64,000 nt of DNA from Mariniphaga sp041687255 (GTDB lineage Bacteria; Bacteroidota; Bacteroidia; Bacteroidales; Prolixibacteraceae). A model generated the notes under the pieces. It saw only the letters and a program-made list of their open reading frames with translations. It searched no databases and was not told where the DNA came from. Of this stretch, positions 54,683-63,797 are shown in pieces (positions within the stretch are counted from its first letter, which is position 1; each line of letters begins with the position of its first letter). The stretch is taken from the NCBI GenBank assembly GCA_041687255.1, contig JAWLCL010000004.1, forward strand, positions 1-64,000, written 5' to 3'. The translations under genes and the position numbers were made by a program.

Positions 54683-56071
54683 CTAATGGCCCAGTTTATT
54701 TACAGCCTCGGGATTGATTAACTCATCGAATTCGTATATCGACAATAGATTCAATTTAATTGCCGCCTCTTTAATTGAAATCTCTTCATTGGTTGCAGTT
54801 TCTGCAATACGGGCAGCATTTTCATATCCGATTTTGGAGATTAGAGCCGTTATTGTAGCTGTTGAGTTTTCTACATTTTTTCTGCAGACAATTTCATTGG
54901 CACTGATATTTGCTACACATTTTGAGTTTAACATTGCGCAGGTTCTGGTCAGGAGCTCGATATTTTCGAGTAAGGTATGGGCAATGAGTGGCATAAACTG
55001 GTTCAGCTCCAGGTTTCCGGCGCCGGCTGCGTGGGTAATAACCTGGTCGTTTCCCATAACCAGGAGCGCTGTTTGGGCTGTTGCTTCCGGAATGACAGGG
55101 TTTACTTTTCCGGGCATTATAGATGAACCTGCCTGCACAGGCGGCAGATGAATCTCTCCGATTCCTGCATCGGGGCCGCTGGCCAGCAGGCGCAAATCGT
55201 TGCTGATTTTGTAAAGATTGGTTGCACAGGCTTTCAGTATTCCGGAAACCTCGACAAAGACATCGGCATTTTGGGTTCCATCGATGAGGTTTTCGCTTCT
55301 GGCCAGTCCTATGGCCGTATTTTCACGCAGTTTGTCGACTACTCTGAAAATATATTGTTTAGGTGCTCCCAGTCCGGTTCCGATAGCAGTTCCTCCCAGG
55401 TTAACAACCCGCAGGCGTTCCTCGCATTTATAAATTCTCCAGCGGTCGCGGTTAAAGGCTTCGGCATATGCGCCCATTTCACGGCCAAGGGTAATAAGCA
55501 CAGCATCCTGCAATTGAGTCCGGCCAATTTTTACAACATGGGCAAACTCCTTTTCTTTTTGCTGAAACGTTTCCTGCAACTCCAGAACAGCTTGCTCAAG
55601 CCGGCGCAGGAGCCTTATTGCTGCTATTTTCAGGGCAGTGGGGTAGGTGTCATTGGTTGACTGGTGAAGATTGATGTCGTTCAAAGGAGACACCTGGTTG
55701 TAGTTGCCGGGTATGCTGCCGAGAATCTGAAGTGCCCGGTTGGCAATCACTTCATTCACATTCATGTTGATTGATGTGCCGGCGCCACCTTGCAGTGCAT
55801 CAGTTATAATGTGTTCATTGAGCAAGCCGCGGCACATTTCTATGCATGCTTTTTCAATAGCTTCAGCTTTTAACTTATTTTCCCTCCATGAGCCAAGATG
55901 GATGTTGGTTTGTGCACAGGCCAGCTTAACTTCACCGTATGCTTTTACCAGTTCAGGATGAATTTTTTTGCCCGAGATATTAAAATTTTCAACAGCCCGC
56001 GCTGTATGTATCCCCCATAATGCATCTTCCGGTATCTGAAGTGAACCAAGAAGATCGTTTTCTGTTCGCAT
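54683..56071 (-). CDS. aspA: aspartate ammonia-lyase
   Basis: A 462-residue fumarase/aspartase-superfamily enzyme that releases ammonia from aspartate to give fumarate. It has the family signature GSSIMPGKVNPVIPEA (about 315-330), HQSTNDTYPTA and GRTQLQDAVLITLG. AspA rather than FumC is favoured by overall composition and the SMNMNVNEVI-type context; the superfamily is certain, the substrate likely. It lies 91 bp downstream of hydG on the same strand; the spacer carries the small hairpin CTGCTG-AAA-CAGCAG (56130-56144). Similar linkage of aspartase to hyd maturation genes is known from other anaerobes, to my recollection. Confidence 0.88.
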   Translation of the reverse strand: MRTENDLLGSLQIPEDALWGIHTARAVENFNISGKKIHPELVKAYGEVKLACAQTNIHLGSWRENKLKAEAIEKACIEMCRGLLNEHIITDALQGGAGTSINMNVNEVIANRALQILGSIPGNYNQVSPLNDINLHQSTNDTYPTALKIAAIRLLRRLEQAVLELQETFQQKEKEFAHVVKIGRTQLQDAVLITLGREMGAYAEAFNRDRWRIYKCEERLRVVNLGGTAIGTGLGAPKQYIFRVVDKLRENTAIGLARSENLIDGTQNADVFVEVSGILKACATNLYKISNDLRLLASGPDAGIGEIHLPPVQAGSSIMPGKVNPVIPEATAQTALLVMGNDQVITHAAGAGNLELNQFMPLIAHTLLENIELLTRTCAMLNSKCVANISANEIVCRKNVENSTATITALISKIGYENAARIAETATNEEISIKEAAIKLNLLSIYEFDELINPEAVNKLGH

Positions 56072-56162
56072 AGTTATATTTATAACAGGTTAAATAAGGA
56101 ATTCGGATTCATCTTAAAACCATTGTCAGCTGCTGAAACAGCAGAAACCTCCAGCCGTTTTT

Positions 56163-57563
56163 TTAACAGTACACATCGTCTCTTCCGGCCTCCACCCGTT
56201 TTACTAACTTTTCGGCACGTTGTTTGGCCAAACCTTCCATTCCGGCAATCGTTTCCCGGATAAGCCTGTTTCCTATTTCACTTGTTTCCGGAGATGCGAA
56301 ATTTTGCAGGTACTCCTTAAACGATGACAAAGCATTGGGTGCACAATGCAGTTTAATGTCGCCAGGTTTTGCCAGGTCCATAAAATCCTGTCCTGTACGG
56401 CCAAGCCGGTAACATGCTGTACAAAATGAAGGGATGTAACCCATTGATGCCACATCGCGGATGACTTCGTCGAGCGGACGGTGGTCGCCGAGGCTGAACT
56501 GACCTGAGGGATCATCCTCATCTTCTTCATGTTCATATCCGCCGGGATTGGTACGGCTGCCTGCTGAAATCTGGCTTACTCCCAGGGCAAAGGTTTCGCG
56601 GCGCATCTGTGCGGTTTCCCGTGTCGACATGATGATGCCGGTATAGGGGACTGCCAGTCGCAGGATGGCCACTATTTTGCGGAAGTCAATATCGGAAACA
56701 GGAAATGGGGGATGGGCTGCCAGGTTGCTGCCGGTGGCAGGTTCCAGACGGGGAACACTTATGGTGTGTGGTCCTACACCAAATTTATCTTCCAATTCAC
56801 GGATGTGCTGCATCATGGCCAGGATTTCATACCGGTAATCAAATAACCCGAATAAGACACCAATGCCTACATCGTCAATTCCTGCCTTCATAGCCCGGTG
56901 CAACGACCAGATGCGCCAGTTGTAATCGCGCTTTTTTCCTCCAACGTGCACCTTTTTATAGGTTTCACGATGGTAGGTTTCCTGGAAGATCTGGTAAGTG
57001 CCTATTCCTTCTGCCTTTAAAAGTTTAAATTCCTCCTCAGCAAGCGGAGCTACATTCACATTAACCCGGCGGATTTCTCCATGACCGGATTTTACACCAT
57101 AAATGGTTCGTACCGAGTCAAGCACATATTGAAAACCTTCCCTGGGATATGACTCTCCGGCCACCAGCAGGATTCTTTTATGTCCTTTTTTAATTAATAT
57201 GTCCACTTCATGGGCAATTTGTTCCTGGGGAAGGGCACTGCGAACAATGGATTTATTGGTTGCCCTGAATGCACAGTACAGGCACTCATTGGAGCACAGA
57301 TTGGAGATGTACAATGGAGCAAACAATACCAGGCGTTTACCATATATGGTTTCCTTTACCCGATTTGCTGTGTCGAACAATTCACCCAGTAGTTCAGGGT
57401 CGCTGATACAGGTTAGCGCAGCCACATCGTGCATATCAAGTCCTTTCATTTCGCTTGCTTTCGACAGGATTTCACGGATTTGAACACTATCGGTTGATTT
57501 GTGGTTTTCAAGGGTATCCCACACCTTACGATCATCAATAAAATGGGCTGGTACGTCGTACAT
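56163..57563 (-). CDS. hydG: [FeFe]-hydrogenase maturation radical-SAM enzyme HydG
   Basis: A 466-residue tyrosine lyase that makes the CO and cyanide ligands of the H-cluster. The radical-SAM site is CX3CX2C at Cys90, Cys94 and Cys97 (NLCSNECLYCAF). The C-terminal domain has the second cluster motif CX2CX22C at Cys381, Cys384 and Cys407 (SFCTACYRLG, then HCAPN), which distinguishes HydG from ThiH. It follows the TM1266-type gene by 47 bp and precedes aspA, so the three form a maturation operon. No hydrogenase structural gene is near. Confidence 0.97.
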   Translation of the reverse strand: MYDVPAHFIDDRKVWDTLENHKSTDSVQIREILSKASEMKGLDMHDVAALTCISDPELLGELFDTANRVKETIYGKRLVLFAPLYISNLCSNECLYCAFRATNKSIVRSALPQEQIAHEVDILIKKGHKRILLVAGESYPREGFQYVLDSVRTIYGVKSGHGEIRRVNVNVAPLAEEEFKLLKAEGIGTYQIFQETYHRETYKKVHVGGKKRDYNWRIWSLHRAMKAGIDDVGIGVLFGLFDYRYEILAMMQHIRELEDKFGVGPHTISVPRLEPATGSNLAAHPPFPVSDIDFRKIVAILRLAVPYTGIIMSTRETAQMRRETFALGVSQISAGSRTNPGGYEHEEDEDDPSGQFSLGDHRPLDEVIRDVASMGYIPSFCTACYRLGRTGQDFMDLAKPGDIKLHCAPNALSSFKEYLQNFASPETSEIGNRLIRETIAGMEGLAKQRAEKLVKRVEAGRDDVYC

Positions 57564-57610
57564 GGCTAATGGTATTAAATTTTTTTACTTTCCAAACTCA
57601 ACTGAAATTG

Positions 57611-57877
57611 TTATTCACTTTTAACTTTTGCCAGTCCCGATTTTACAGATATCCCATTAATGTTTCCCAGTTTCCCTGTAAGAATTCCCAATTCATCGGT
57701 TGTGGCATCAATTACCAAAGTAATTACTGATATATTGTTTTTTGCATTTGGCAAACCTGTGCGGGATAGAATCACCCCGGCATGCTCACTTAAAATTTTA
57801 TTGACGGCTGCAGAGCAATGTTCCCGGTCATAAATAATGATCCCAACGAAACCCAATCGTTTCAATCCGGTATCCAT
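57611..57877 (-). CDS. TM1266-type putative regulator of the [FeFe]-hydrogenase system
   Basis: An 88-residue protein with an ACT/NikR-C-like ferredoxin fold (RLGFVGIIIYDREHCSAAVN, then ISVITLVIDATTDELGILTGKLG). It matches the small family annotated as a putative iron-only hydrogenase system regulator (TM1266), normally found next to hydG or hydE. It has no DNA-binding domain of its own, so it probably senses a ligand and works through a partner. It is the first gene of the unit hydG-aspA, 47 bp upstream of hydG. Confidence 0.88.
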   Translation of the reverse strand: MDTGLKRLGFVGIIIYDREHCSAAVNKILSEHAGVILSRTGLPNAKNNISVITLVIDATTDELGILTGKLGNINGISVKSGLAKVKSE

Positions 57878-58318
57878 GCTGTTGTATTTATATGCGGGAA
57901 ATTGATGAAGGGAAAAAAAGAAAGTCCCCGGCAGTTAATGTTTTCACACTGCAGGCTGTTCTTTCTGTTTATTTTTCCCTAAGGTCAGCAATGCCTTCCC
58001 GCAGGATTATGTTGTAAATTTAACTTTAAAATTATTTACTGTTAATGATTTGCAACATATTTTAATATGTTATAGAATAGGTTTTTCTGCCGGTCTGAAG
58101 TATTAAATAGTTACTGCTTTTGTTTTACTATATTTTGCTTTGTCACAATTTAACTTATTTCGGTGCGCTGCACCTAAAAGAACCGGGATTGCGCCATAAG
58201 GCTACAAATATTTCGGTGCTCTGCACCTGATCTTATCGCTTCAGTTTGTACCGCTAAAAATTCACCAGTGATGTATATTTCAAAAATTTGCTTAAACAAT
58301 ATAAAGGACATTTTACGG
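57878..58318. repeat. 441-bp gene-free region with paired GGTGC hairpins
   Basis: A direct repeat TATTTCGGTGCxCTGCACCT occurs twice (58157-58176 and 58210-58229, 53 bp apart). Each copy forms the hairpin GGTGC-xCT-GCACC. Between them is a GCGCCATAAGGC phrase. No gene or T-run follows. It looks like a dispersed REP-type element and separates the hyd unit from the gluzincin gene. Confidence 0.7.
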
Positions 58319-60364
58319 TTACTTTAGTTGGTTTATTGCCTGACTGGCTGCCTTTAGTATAGGCTGATTCGACAGCGGGGAACCTACAGCTTTTAACATC
58401 CACTCGTTAGGTGTCAGCTGCCCCAGGGCAAAGACACGTTCTGTTTCTGAAGCCAAAGAATGTGTTTTAAAATGTTCTTCAAGCTGGAAATGTATCAGGT
58501 GCCCGAATGCATAATTGGGAAGGTACATGGGTGAATTAATCATGTGTGAATAAATGGCCAGTATGGTTTGGTTTTCAATACCAAATACCGGTGCAAAATA
58601 TTTATTCCATACATTTTTGCTGATTTCAAGGGTGGCATTTTTAAGTTCTTCGGCAGTGCAGCCGGGATTGTTATACATCCATTTCCACATCTGCATATCC
58701 ACCATCGACACACCCATGATTTCGTAAACCGACCAGAGGATATCAAGGGTCTTCAAATATTCAGCATCAGGATTTTCGTTTTTCATATCCAACAGCAACA
58801 AATCTCTTTCCTGGAAAGTAAAAGCCAGAGCTTCGGTAAATGCGGTATTGGGCACACCATTCATAATATAGTAGGGAACATCGTGCAGCGAAATGGTTTG
58901 CTCCACATTGTGGCCGAATTCATGAATGGCGATGTTGTAGCCTTTGTAATCCATTCCACCTTCAGGAATCCGGGTCCGGAGCCTTGCTTTCTCATCCTTC
59001 ATGGAAGCGCCCCAGGCATGTCCCGAGCCTCTTGCCGGATCCACTGCAATTTTTGAAGCCAGGAATTTGGCTCTTTCAGCTTCAAAACCCAACTTTATAA
59101 GGATGTTTTCCAAATCATCTTCCAGCGCCTGTGCATTGGGATATTTTACGCGGGTAATGGCATTCAGTTTTTCTTCAGGAATGGAACTGCGGGCTTTGAA
59201 CCCGTCGTACCAGATGTCCCAGGGCTGCAAATCACGACCTAATCGTTTTCTGATGATTTCGCCGGTTTGCCTGAGCTGGGGAGCGCTGAGGAATTCATCA
59301 AACAGGGCTTCCACCTCTTCCTGTGGAATCTGCATGTTCCCTGAAAACGATCGTTTAATGGCTGTATTCAGTACCGGGTGATAGGCGTCAAAATCCTTTA
59401 ATGCATTAAAGTTATTTACAATTTGCTGGTAACGTGCATTGGGTTCGGGTGTGGCTTCTACTGATTTTCCATCTTTTTTCAGCTTGTTTTCGAATGGATT
59501 CCACCGGTATTCGTTCGAATTGATTACTTGTTCCGGAATTGACTGGTCGATTATGCGTTGCATGACGCTGTATATCATCTCCTGTTTTTGCAGCCCGTTT
59601 CCGGCATTTGCATAATTGGCCTTAATTTCATCGCGCAGGTTCCAGTGGCTTAGCAAAACCATATTTTCAGGGAAAAGTGACTGACCGCTTTTATCCAATA
59701 AATTTCCCATATAAATATTATATTCGGCAATATAGGCATCGGATTTGGCAGAAACTGCTGCACTTTTCTGAATCAGTTCAGAAGGTACTCTTGAACTGAA
59801 AACATCGCCTAAGCGGGCATAGGCCCACTGCAGATCTGACCAGTTTTTACCCAGTTCATTCTTTTCCTCTGTTGAATAAAACGGAAAATTCAACGCCACC
59901 AGAAAGGCTATTTTGTTGCTGTAGAAATCGTTGCTGAAATGTGCGCCGGCACTGTAGGCTGAAAACATATGGTCAACCGGATGAAGCGAGCCGGTTTGCA
60001 AATCGACGTTCTTTTTTAAATCGATGGTCAGTTTATTGAAATGCCCAAAAAGCGATTCAAGGTATTCTGAAACTTTAACCAGTACAACTTGCTTTTCATT
60101 ATCGCTGCCGATGTAATTGTCAATACAAAAACTGATGAATTCATCTGCTGTGCCGTCTGACTGCCGCCATAGCGATGCAGCATGGTGCACTCCTTTGTCT
60201 ATATCCTGACGGTTGATTTCAGGATGCTTTTCTGTCACTCCCTGTATTGCTTTTGAAGTTTGTTCTTTAGTGATTGTCATATGCAGTTGTGAGTTTTCAA
60301 TTTGCTTTTGCCCATAACTCAATAAATGTGATACGATTAAAACAAGCGAAAAAAAGTATTTCAT
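58319..60364 (-). CDS. exported gluzincin zinc metallopeptidase (M3/M2-like)
   Basis: A 681-residue exported peptidase with a signal peptide (about 1-18, ending LLSYGQ). The zinc site is HEFGHNVEQ with His481, Glu482 and His485, and a third ligand Glu511 in NTAFTEALAFTFQ, 26 residues after His485, as in M2/M3 gluzincins. The rest is mostly helical, fitting the closed barrel of oligopeptidases. Cleavage of short periplasmic peptides is likely. It lies between two hydrogenase maturation loci, but no functional link is evident. Confidence 0.82.
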   Translation of the reverse strand: MKYFFSLVLIVSHLLSYGQKQIENSQLHMTITKEQTSKAIQGVTEKHPEINRQDIDKGVHHAASLWRQSDGTADEFISFCIDNYIGSDNEKQVVLVKVSEYLESLFGHFNKLTIDLKKNVDLQTGSLHPVDHMFSAYSAGAHFSNDFYSNKIAFLVALNFPFYSTEEKNELGKNWSDLQWAYARLGDVFSSRVPSELIQKSAAVSAKSDAYIAEYNIYMGNLLDKSGQSLFPENMVLLSHWNLRDEIKANYANAGNGLQKQEMIYSVMQRIIDQSIPEQVINSNEYRWNPFENKLKKDGKSVEATPEPNARYQQIVNNFNALKDFDAYHPVLNTAIKRSFSGNMQIPQEEVEALFDEFLSAPQLRQTGEIIRKRLGRDLQPWDIWYDGFKARSSIPEEKLNAITRVKYPNAQALEDDLENILIKLGFEAERAKFLASKIAVDPARGSGHAWGASMKDEKARLRTRIPEGGMDYKGYNIAIHEFGHNVEQTISLHDVPYYIMNGVPNTAFTEALAFTFQERDLLLLDMKNENPDAEYLKTLDILWSVYEIMGVSMVDMQMWKWMYNNPGCTAEELKNATLEISKNVWNKYFAPVFGIENQTILAIYSHMINSPMYLPNYAFGHLIHFQLEEHFKTHSLASETERVFALGQLTPNEWMLKAVGSPLSNQPILKAASQAINQLK

Positions 60365-61143
60365 TGCAAATCTGTTTTTAAGTTCAATTTAAATTTTGTC
60401 CCGAAAATAGTTTAATTCAATTTGATGTTCAATGATTTTACAACATAAAACTAACAGTAAACAAATTTTGCTTTCTATACTGTCCCAGCCACAGAGTCGT
60501 CATTGCGCGCGCAGCAAAGCAATCTCATGCTATTATGCTGATGCCTTCAACTGAAAAAAAGATTATTTTTCAAATAAAGTTATTCATCCTGAAGCTCGGC
60601 TGAATACCGAGGGGGGACTTAATAAAAGGGCATATACCGGTTCCGCCTCAACCTTATTCCCTTATTCAGGAGGCAATACAATCAAAAGGAAAATAAGGCA
60701 ATAAGGTTTGGCCAGCCACGTATTGCAATGCTGTTACTAAGTTATCCACTGTATTTAAACCGAACCTCAAGATGAATATCTTTAGGCCGTTTTTCATTTG
60801 CAGGCTTCTGCTTATTATCGTGAGATTGCTTTGCTACGCGCGCAATGACGGCTCCGTTGGCAGGGTAGTATACGGCGCAGAAAAAACTTTATTATTTGAT
60901 GCATCATGTGCGCCGCAGACAACTCTTCCCATAAATTTGTTATATAGTAGGTTTTGGAAGGAGAAATAAGGTTGTAAAACAGAAAACAACTACTGTATTG
61001 CCAGACACACCATTAAACTGTAGAAGGTCAATTGCATAAGACCTATGAATTTGAGGTTATAGTTATATGATAGTATACCTGTTTATTAAAATAAATTTGT
61101 TCTTTGTGTTATTCATATCCAGTCAACTGCTAAATTTGCTTCA
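60365..61143. repeat. 779-bp gene-free region with a 30-bp inverted repeat pair
   Basis: CGTCATTGCGCGCGCAGCAA begins a 30-bp arm at 60498-60527. Its reverse complement recurs at 60821-60850 with one mismatch, so the pair encloses 293 bp. The sequence type (TCATTGCG...GCAATCTC) is known as a dispersed palindromic repeat in many bacteria. A short frame at 60772-60969 crosses one arm and is not called. The 60876-60922 block resembles 50322-50366. Confidence 0.8.
61092..61138 (+). promoter_or_regulatory. two -7 elements before hydE
   Basis: TAAATTTG occurs at 61092-61099 and again at 61131-61138. The second box ends 5 bp before the ATG at 61144, which would give an almost leaderless mRNA. The first gives a leader of about 38 bases and is the more likely one. 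Confidence 0.5.
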
Positions 61144-62247
61144 ATGAAAACGGTTGCCGAAATAGTACAACAGCAGGAGTTCAGTAAACAGGATTTAGTT
61201 GCATTGCTGGGATCCGGAAACAATAACCGGCAGTTACTTTTTGAGCATTCACGGCAGGTTAAAGAAGATGTTTTAGGTAAAAAAATATACTTCAGAGGCC
61301 TGGTGGAGTTTTCCAATATCTGTTCAAAAGATTGCTATTACTGCGGTATCCGAAAAGGTAACAGCAATGTTATCAGGTACAATGCATCAGATGAGGAAAT
61401 ATTGGAAGCGTGCCGGTATGCATGGTTAAATCGTTTTGGATCGGTTGTTCTTCAATCGGGAGAGACATCATCAAAAGCATTTGTGAAACGGGTAGATAAG
61501 CTGCTGAAAAAGATTAAGCAACTTTCGAACAATGAATTGGGGATTACCCTGAGCTGTGGCGAACAATCGCGGGAAACTTACATTCGTTGGTTTGAGAGCG
61601 GGGCACATCGTTATCTGCTTCGCATTGAGGCCTCCAATCCGGAACTGTATTACAAAATCCATCCCGGTAATGTCAGGCACTCTTATGCCAGGCGCATAGA
61701 AGCACTGCATCATTTAAAAGAAACAGGCTATCAGACAGGTACAGGAGTGATGATAGGATTGCCTTTTCAATCATTGGAGGATTTAGCTGCTGACTTGTTG
61801 TTCTTTAAGCAGATTGATATCGATATGTGCGGCATGGGGCCCTATATCGAACATGAGCATACCCCGCTTTATGAATACCGGCACCTGTTGAAAAGCCGGC
61901 AGGAAAGATTTGATCTTGCATTAAAAATGATAGCTGCCCTGCGGTTACTTATGCCCGATATAAACATTGCTGCGGCAACTGCTTTACAGGCAATTGACCC
62001 TGCCGGGCGCGAGAAAGCATTATCAATCGGCGCAAATGTTATAATGCCCAACCTAACCCCCTGTGAGTACCGCAAAGAATATCTGCTTTATGAAGATAAG
62101 CCCTGCCTGGATGAGGATGCCGAGTTTTGCCGAAACTGCCTGGAAGCGAGGATTGAGTTGGCCGGCAGTGAAATCGGGTACGATGAATGGGGCGATTCAA
62201 AGCATTTCTTTTCCAGGAAGAAAAAGCTGGATCCTTCTGCTTTTTAA
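61144..62247 (+). CDS. hydE: [FeFe]-hydrogenase maturation radical-SAM enzyme HydE
   Basis: A 367-residue enzyme that works on the HydG product in building the di-iron subcluster. The radical-SAM CX3CX2C is Cys60, Cys64 and Cys67 in NICSKDCYYCGIR. The C-terminal CX7CX2C (PCLDEDAEFCRNC) is the accessory cluster seen in the Thermotoga enzyme and separates HydE from BioB and PylB. It is transcribed alone from the plus strand, opposite to hydG and hydF, with two possible promoter boxes. It converges with the PepSY protein gene, stops 20 bp apart. Confidence 0.95.
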   Translation: MKTVAEIVQQQEFSKQDLVALLGSGNNNRQLLFEHSRQVKEDVLGKKIYFRGLVEFSNICSKDCYYCGIRKGNSNVIRYNASDEEILEACRYAWLNRFGSVVLQSGETSSKAFVKRVDKLLKKIKQLSNNELGITLSCGEQSRETYIRWFESGAHRYLLRIEASNPELYYKIHPGNVRHSYARRIEALHHLKETGYQTGTGVMIGLPFQSLEDLAADLLFFKQIDIDMCGMGPYIEHEHTPLYEYRHLLKSRQERFDLALKMIAALRLLMPDINIAAATALQAIDPAGREKALSIGANVIMPNLTPCEYRKEYLLYEDKPCLDEDAEFCRNCLEARIELAGSEIGYDEWGDSKHFFSRKKKLDPSAF

Positions 62248-62267
62248 TTGCTGTATTTTTATTCATT

Positions 62268-63797
62268 TTAAGCCTTTTGTTTTTTCTTGCGGTATCTGTT
62301 CCACCAGATGAAAAAGCCGCTCACCAAAACCATTATCAGGCAGAGGCCTGAAAGGGGCACATAAAGGATGTAAAACATTCCCACCAGGTGTTCAAAGATA
62401 CGGCCGGTATGAACCTCCAGCGATACATTCCATAACGACATGGGTGAGTCTTGCAGAATTTCCAGAGGCATTTCAGGAAATGGTTTGCCGGTTAATGAAA
62501 GGGCTCCACGATTATAATCAAACCACCATACATTTTCGCCTGCTTCCACAAGCCCTGCCGCCATATTTGAACCAATAGGGCTGGCCATTCCCCTGGGAGG
62601 GGCATAGGGCTGTCCGGTAAGATAATCATATACGCCACCCGTTCTTATGTCCCATAAAAACAATCCGTTAAAAGAGCCGGTCAGGTATTTTAAGTGCCCC
62701 GCCGGTTTGAATACATTTAATCCCATTACACTTACCGGAGGCTGAGGAATAATAGGTTGCAGCGGTGTTTTAAGTGCCTCACCTGCCGCATAGAATCCGT
62801 CAGAGGTGGAAAACAGGTAACGGTTCAGGTTCTCATCCCATTCTACCCGGCGGAGTTTATCGAACCAGGGGTTAGGGCTATCAAGATGTGTGCCCGGGAT
62901 TATTCCTACCTTTTTATTGGCGATGGGAATCAGCAGGGGCGGGCGCAGGTGAATGCCTGCCAATGTGTTGATGATGAGGAAAGCTGCAAAAATATATCCG
63001 AGTACATTATGCCAGTGAAGGTTTGTTTTTGTGGCCTTTGCCCATGGTTTTACAGGTTTTTTCTTCTTTTTCATCCTGCGGATGATCTTCGGAAAAAAGA
63101 AATGAAGCAGGCCGGTTACCGACAGCACAATGGTTACCAGTCCCAGTAAATCAACAAGCAGCTTTCCGGGTAAGCCAAACAGTTCGCCGCTGTGCAGTTC
63201 CCACAAGGTATTGAATAAGCCTGTTTTACGTTCATAATTCACAGGCACCGGAAGTTGTACCGTTTCAAAGCTGGTGCCATCTGTAGTTTTTAACAGGTAA
63301 TGCCGGGAAAGCACCAGCAGGGTATCGCCTTTCAGGTTAACATCTGCAATTCGCTCCTGCTTGACAGGGAGTTTTACTTTCTCCCATTCCCCTGCCTGAG
63401 TATCCCTGCTGTACAAACCGAAATGGGTTCCTGCATAAAGTATGTTATTATGGCGGGTTACAGAATAAATTTTCCGGTTGTCGATACCCTTTGGAAAGCC
63501 CTGGTTGAAGTCGGTGAAGGCATTAAGATCGGATGGAGTTTTCCATATGCCGATATTACCATAAATTAAAACGGAGTCGTTTGAATCCGGGAACGAACCA
63601 CGAACAGCTGCAAGGTTCCAGTTTTCGTACCTGTAATTGTGAGGCAGCAGATTTCTTGAAACATCGACAGTAGAAAATACCTGCCGGTGATTCATGATGA
63701 TGCCTGAAACTGCAAACAATATGGCAAAAAAGGCAATGACAATGCCCGGCCATTTATGGAGTTTTCTGAAAATTTTGGTTGATTTATTTTTGCGCAT
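62268..63797 (-). CDS. PepSY-associated transmembrane protein
   Basis: A 509-residue membrane protein of the PepSY-TM family. An N-terminal helix after the motif FRKLHKWPGIVIA (about 11-35) precedes a periplasmic beta-rich region. The LHSGELFGLPGKLLVDLLG helix (about 206-225), LHWHNVLGYIFAAFLI and a final EVHTGRIFEHLVGMFYIL segment follow, then a last helix. The conserved His residues of these helices may bind heme, and relatives are linked to iron-siderophore reduction. A minus-strand TAAATTTG (63800-63807) abuts the ATG at 63797 too closely for a normal leader, so the message may be leaderless or use another promoter. Confidence 0.8.
   Translation of the reverse strand: MRKNKSTKIFRKLHKWPGIVIAFFAILFAVSGIIMNHRQVFSTVDVSRNLLPHNYRYENWNLAAVRGSFPDSNDSVLIYGNIGIWKTPSDLNAFTDFNQGFPKGIDNRKIYSVTRHNNILYAGTHFGLYSRDTQAGEWEKVKLPVKQERIADVNLKGDTLLVLSRHYLLKTTDGTSFETVQLPVPVNYERKTGLFNTLWELHSGELFGLPGKLLVDLLGLVTIVLSVTGLLHFFFPKIIRRMKKKKKPVKPWAKATKTNLHWHNVLGYIFAAFLIINTLAGIHLRPPLLIPIANKKVGIIPGTHLDSPNPWFDKLRRVEWDENLNRYLFSTSDGFYAAGEALKTPLQPIIPQPPVSVMGLNVFKPAGHLKYLTGSFNGLFLWDIRTGGVYDYLTGQPYAPPRGMASPIGSNMAAGLVEAGENVWWFDYNRGALSLTGKPFPEMPLEILQDSPMSLWNVSLEVHTGRIFEHLVGMFYILYVPLSGLCLIMVLVSGFFIWWNRYRKKKQKA

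Noticed and set aside
60772..60969. 65-codon frame between the gluzincin gene and hydE
   Set aside because: It spans one arm of the inverted repeat pair and has no homology signal.
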